This document shows positions 51,101 to 57,100 of a stretch of 64,000 nucleotides of DNA, piece after piece. The first letter of the stretch is position 1; every line of letters begins with the position of its first letter. The notes under the pieces were generated by a model, which saw only the letters and a list, made by a program, of their open reading frames with translations, had not been told where the DNA came from and ran no database searches. The DNA comes from Ypsolopha sequella (Eukaryota; Arthropoda; Insecta; Lepidoptera; Ypsolophidae): contig CAKOHE010000030.1 of NCBI GenBank assembly GCA_934047225.1, forward strand, positions 1 through 64,000, read 5' to 3'. Both the position numbers and the translations under genes were made by a program.

Positions 51101-54100
51101 TATCTTTATTTTTTAAGCATGCACTGCAACAACATTGCTATGCCCTACAAGGGGTATCATGTAATTGAACTTTATAATACATGTTATTATTAATAACGCC
51201 AACTTGTACTACATGATTGCAATAAACGAATTATGAAAACCACACGCAGGATAAAATAAAAAAAGTGTCTACCGTACCACTAGTGGTAAACTAGCAAATC
51301 GAAAGTTAATATTGCCGTTTGCGGCAAGCTAGTAATATTTATTTACTACTAGCTGACCCGGTGAACTTCGTATCACTTACCTCTTAATATAAACCATATT
51401 AGTTTAAACCATATGTATGTATTTCAGAGCCGGCAGCTTTATAAAGGCATCATCAGATAGTCTAAGTATCGGCTCCATAGTGGGCGGAAAGAGTGGGCAA
51501 ATCACGCACACATGTCCAGCTTAATGTTCATACTTATTTTACATGAGACATTATATTAGATTATAGATACTTATATTAACAAATGAGGTACCAGCCTATT
51601 TTTTTTTGTCTGTATCGATTACGCCACATTACTAAACGTAATAGTAACCTGCCAACACTGACTGTCAGTATCACTGTCACCGAACTTTCCAAGAAAATAA
51701 AATTGATATTTCAAAACTATTTTTCAGAAGTTATAGTTACTTTTGACGAACAACAGAAGTACCTGTCCTAGTTGCACAAAAATTGTAAAGATGCAACGAA
51801 TGTTTGACAATAACCTGATAACTTCAAGTTTTGTATAAAGTGCGGTCACAATTTGAGCCGAATAATACGAATTAATAGGGCTAAGGAACAAAAAAATCGA
51901 GTGAAACAACAACTGTTATTAAAACCGAAGTTCGTCTCAACAATGCCATCATCATCATCTGTGTCATCATCTGAAGGAATAACATTTTCAGAACTTAATT
52001 TAACTGCCGATGATAAGGATTTGGATGAGATTTAAGAAAAGGATTTGGATGAGATTTAAGAAAGTCATGAGCACAACATCGGCAATATTCTGGTTCTACC
52101 AGATTTGTCCGAGTCACCGAGGCCTTCCGCCACGCCGTCAAGTCCTGGCGAGGCAAGTCAAGACATCTTTAGCAAGCCTGTTTCGCATTCGCTGTTAGAT
52201 TAATTGATATGTTGCCGATTCAGGTGTCAATCGCGGAAATTTTAGAAAATATGCTTCCTACCGTAAAGGTTGATTTATATAGTCTTTAATAAAAAATATT
52301 TGAATTATATCAAATTGAATATTATTTCAGACATATATGTATTAGTAACAACAAATATACCTAAATGCACGACACCGTGGTGGCGCGGCCTTCCAATGTA
52401 AGTGGCCGGCAAAATTGACATTTTACCCGCATTGTTTGCATTGCCATCGGCATTAATAGCATCGCGAAGATGAATGTACTCTTCAGATCGAAGCTGCTAT
52501 TGGTTTAGACGGATGTACGTCAATCGTTCAGTCTCAATTTTGACATACATGTCAACTGCAAAGTGATGAAAAAGTCGTTGACACATCAAAATATGATTTA
52601 TTTCACCTTCACGGATTCTGTTTGAATAAAAATTCATAGCACTGACTTTTTTGTTGGTTTCAGCACCTGTAATCAATTAATCAACTATCCCAAAAACTAA
52701 TGAGTCTAATGGATCAGGTGGTGGTGGGACTAACTGTGGCAATTTTATTTTACCACCAGCACAGCATAATCCTGCAAATTCACCGCTGTATTTTAAAGCT
52801 TTACAATGTTGACAAATGATTGACATTTCCCCAATTGTTACAGATTTGTCGGCACTATAATCTATTTCTTGATCGTAGGAGAATGCTCCTCGTGCCAGGT
52901 TTACAGGAACATTGCGTCTGCGGAATCGATCAATTTCATTTTCCCATGCTCGCTGCTGTTGTGATCGATGTGCCCGAACTCGTTCCATTCTATGCCTATT
53001 ATCCACTTCATTGTAATTCACTCTAGAATGCAAATCTGCCATACCAATACGACTGTTATCATTATCAGTCTCTCGCTGGTCATCAGTGCGATTAGCGCGT
53101 GAGGTAGCTCGTCGCACATTCGATCGACTTCGACGACCTATGTATGTTAGGTCGTTTTCTCCTCGGCATTGTAAGCAGTATCAGAATGACAAATCAAGTT
53201 TTGAATCTTTTTTCAGGTGTTAAAAACATAATGTGTGCGGGTAATAGATAAATTGAATACAATTCCGTGCATTCTGAAACTTGACTGCTGTTCAAGTAAA
53301 ATAACTGACACAATCCAATGTGATTTTTTAAAATAATCGTTAAAACATTTTCACTGATTTTTTTGAGGGTTTGACAATTTTATAATTGCTAAAAACTAAG
53401 AAAAAAAGAAGCAGTTTGATCACAGAAAACTGTGACGTCATAATGTAAAACCTCATACAAATTTCATAGTATCGGGGCGTTTTGACATTTGATAAAGAGT
53501 CGCTGATTTGATTTTTAGGGAAGTACTCAATTTCAGATCGTATAGCGAACTTTACTGTTTCAAACTCAGAATAAGGAATACAAATAGAAACCTGACTAAA
53601 ATAATACGCGGGGAAAGACACCTATCCTTGATTTTCTCACGACATTCTAGGGCGTTAGAGAGAGATGGATATGTTTTAGTTTTTTCTTAATTAGGTAGGT
53701 TGTCACTAGTTCGTTGCTTTGCTAGTGATGTAACAATGTCGATTTTTGACTACGATAAATAAACCAAATCGAAATGAACCGCGACCAATCTCCTTACCAC
53801 ACATTATATCGTATCAAAGTGTGAAAAAAAAAGAGAATGCAGGAGGCACCGACCTTTCTGGTGACATCCTCTTGCTTTGGAAGGAGGCCAAGAGAATAGC
53901 AAAGTGGTCTCTGTCTACCCCAGTGGGACACATGTTATATTGTGTAAATAAGGAATTAATAAAAGGATATCTTTCGTTTAGCATAATATTTTTTATTAAG
54001 TACAAATTACTATATCGTAGGCAGGTAGGTACATAAGTTAAGTCCAAAATTGTGCTTGTTTCTAGTACAAAAAATGCTGTAGCTTGTATCAGAGATACAA

Positions 54101-57100
54101 CCGTAAACTATTTAAGTAGATACTTTTTAAGTCGCCTCTTAACTCAATCAAATAGATGTTCGTTGATGTCACGTCTTTGTTCAATCAAGGAGGAAGGAAT
54201 TAATCGCAACAATAGAAATCATAATAATCATAGACTTATAGGATTCGTAATTATAATATTATGTCAATGATGAGCGATGACAGCGCAATTACTACAGAGG
54301 TAATTTAATTTTTTTTTTTATTTCTATCAAATAAACAACAACTTATCTTGAATAAAAACTAATAACAAATAATGATAAGAAATCAAATTATGCACAGTAC
54401 AAGTCAATAAGCATTCCCAAAATTCATTTCACGATAGAACTACCCTGTCAAAGTACTTTTATTGTCAACCACTAAGTACGAAAATTTCTTGATCTGCGGA
54501 ATTTCTTCGTGAAGTCGATCACGGCAGTAACGTGAACGAACAGGCCTTTCAGAACGATTTGCGAACATAGAAGTATGCACTTTTCTAAACCACAGACATC
54601 CATAGGTACTGGTTCTGTTGCCTAAAATTGAAAAATTATCGAGTTAATATACTATAGTATAGTACAAGCACGTACGTACAAACAAGATTGATAATGCAAT
54701 TATACATAATTATTTAAAGGTTACCAATGTGTCTGTATCTGGTAAATATAACGTTGGTAAGGCATCTGCTTTTAAAAGTCTCCATTTTAAATTTTCGTTT
54801 GGTCCAAAAGAATCCGACGTAAAGTGTTTCGAACAAATATGACTGCTTTTGTTAATTGCCCAATTTGGTCAAATTATTCGTCTAAGCCATTCACTTTTTA
54901 ATTCTTCCCTTTTTGGAAATCTGTAACAAAAAAATATAGCGATATTTATTCGGCATTATTTTTCTTTTAACTCGCGCTGCAATGAGGGATTTTCTTTTCT
55001 TTTTTTTTTTTTACTCTTCCCTAGTCGCTGGATAGATGGCGCTGAACTTGGTAAGTTACTGCAAGGAACGGAACGTCACATAATTTTTTGATTATTGCAC
55101 TTGGATGTAATTTTGAGATCGTTAAACGAAACGTACATAAAAAAGTAATTAATGTCATTGTCACATCACATCACAATGACATTTTGAAAATAAATAAATA
55201 ATAACAACAAGGAAAAATAAAAAAATAATTAGCAGTCTTTTTATGAGTTTTCTACGCCATAAAGAAAATGTCCCAAGAGAAAAAGAAGAGAAGTCTGTGC
55301 CTTGTGGATTTGTATAAAAATGGAGGCATACATCTTTTTCCTAAAGATGAAAGTCGTAAAGCGCAATGAGTACAAGCCATAGTACATTTTAAACCTGGAC
55401 GGACCATAACAAAGCATTCGCACATAATATGCTCAGCACACATGTCATCAACCAACGAGCGTATGTGACGTGACGCAATGTTTTTTTTTTTTCAATCGTT
55501 TTGGCTTTGGCACCTAGCAACGTAGTCAGTTCAACACCATCTACAGAGTTCTTGGAAACTATGTTTTTTTTTAATACTCAAAAAGAAAACCTCTCATTAA
55601 TCTATTATCCTTTATGCACGGCTGCCGCGGGAACCAATGTTCGATAGTTTGCCACACGGACTTTAGTACATCACTATACGAAAAAACATAACCTCTCATA
55701 GTCGGCAGAAAATCTATATAAAACAGGCAAATATCGGTGTAGAATTGAACACGAGTATGATTTACAAGAACTACTATTATTGTTACTGAGTTTTAGGTAT
55801 GATCCTGCAACTTATTAACATAAAAACTATCAGAACTCACCGATTTAATGATATTGCTTCATTGTTGTTTTCTTTTCTTCCTGTATGCGATTTACAGCCT
55901 TCAATCGCACAAGACATTTTATTACAATGTTAAAAAAACAATCAACACAAACAATAATAAATCACACTTTCACGAATTTTGAGAGGAAGAGCACCAAAAT
56001 ATTTAATTTCTCTCGGTGAAGCTGTAAACTTTCGCAAAATGCAATAGACATTTCGATGCCACCAAATTAAGATGTGATGCACGCAAAGAACGATATTACA
56101 ACACAACGATACAATGATGAGACATATTTAATTTGATGGTATTATAATATTTGAAATACATCCAAATTACATCCATCTGACATTTGTTTGGTTCAATCTA
56201 GTGACACACCAGGAAAAAATATAAAGTAAGTGCGGTCCGCTGTTTCATTCACTCGTACACAGGAGTAATTGACGTTAGATGAGTACAATGGCTAATGCCC
56301 AGTTCTTATTTTAGTCAGGCTTCTATTTGTATTCCTTATTCTGAGGTTTCAAAGTATATTTCTGAACGCACCCAACACCAAAGACAATATAACCACTTCG
56401 CCAACACAACAACCAAGTGTCATTATAGTGTCATTATTTTACATGTTTTAAATCTAAATACGCGATAATCAGACTATTATGGATATATGTTGTCGATTCC
56501 AAACCCTTATTTAATCTAGATCTACATGTTTTTATTCCTAAAATACCGAACCGACGACGCGACGGGGCAAACATCAAATGTTTGATAGGTAAGAACAGTT
56601 TGTATGGGAAAATAAAATTGTCGTTTTTAGTATTTTCCTCGCAATTTTTCCACATTTTCTCATCGCTTAAACCTTCCCTGGACTTCCACGAATATTTCAA
56701 GACTAAAATTAGCCAAATCGGTTCAGCCGTTCTCGAGTTTTAGCGAGACTAACGAACAGCAATTCATTTTTATTTATATATAGATATAGATTTTGCCGAC
56801 AGTTACGTCATTTCGTCGTATATCTTCGCTTGATTGGATGCTTTCAATATCGAGTCGTTGGTGTGATGAGTAAAAGCACTAAGCTGTAGTAATGAGTTAG
56901 GGTTCGAAGCCACTCGTCAGAAGATTTTCGTTTTTTGCTATTTTTTGTTGGTGTTAGGTTTACGAAACTCTTTTAACAAAAAGTCAAAAAGTAGGTGCGA
57001 CGACGAGCGAAGAGAGGAGGAGCGTGTTAGTTTTAAGGCCCTGCTGCCCATGGGACAACACAATCCTATTAAGGTTAAACGTCAGTCGCTTAGGGCAAAG

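Larger units (their letters stand above)
54472..55917 (-). pseudogene. THAP-domain gene, three exons, one nonsense codon
   Basis: Exon 1 (55841-55917) begins MSCAIEGCKSHTGRKEN, with the C-x4-C start of a THAP zinc finger, and ends at gtgagt. Exon 2 (54725-54920) joins in phase: RFPKREELKSEWLRRII, a TGA at 54869-54871, then PNWAINKSSHICSKHFTSDS (C-x2-H of the C2CH finger) and LLKADALPTLYLP, the AVPTIF-like end. Exon 3 (54472-54621) is open for 49 codons. The three exons sum to 141 codons. The TGA could come from CGA by CpG decay. It could be a small host DNA-binding protein gene or the 5' end of a THAP transposon. The first intron holds an ISL2EU element. Confidence 0.75.

Noticed and set aside
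53746..54036. Possible LINE C-terminal scrap (WKEAKRIAKW)
   Set aside because: Only about ten residues resemble the family; insufficient.
54261..54299. Mini exon ATG…GAG|gtaatt (MSMMSDDSAITTE)
   Set aside because: No acceptor or following exon found; too short to support.
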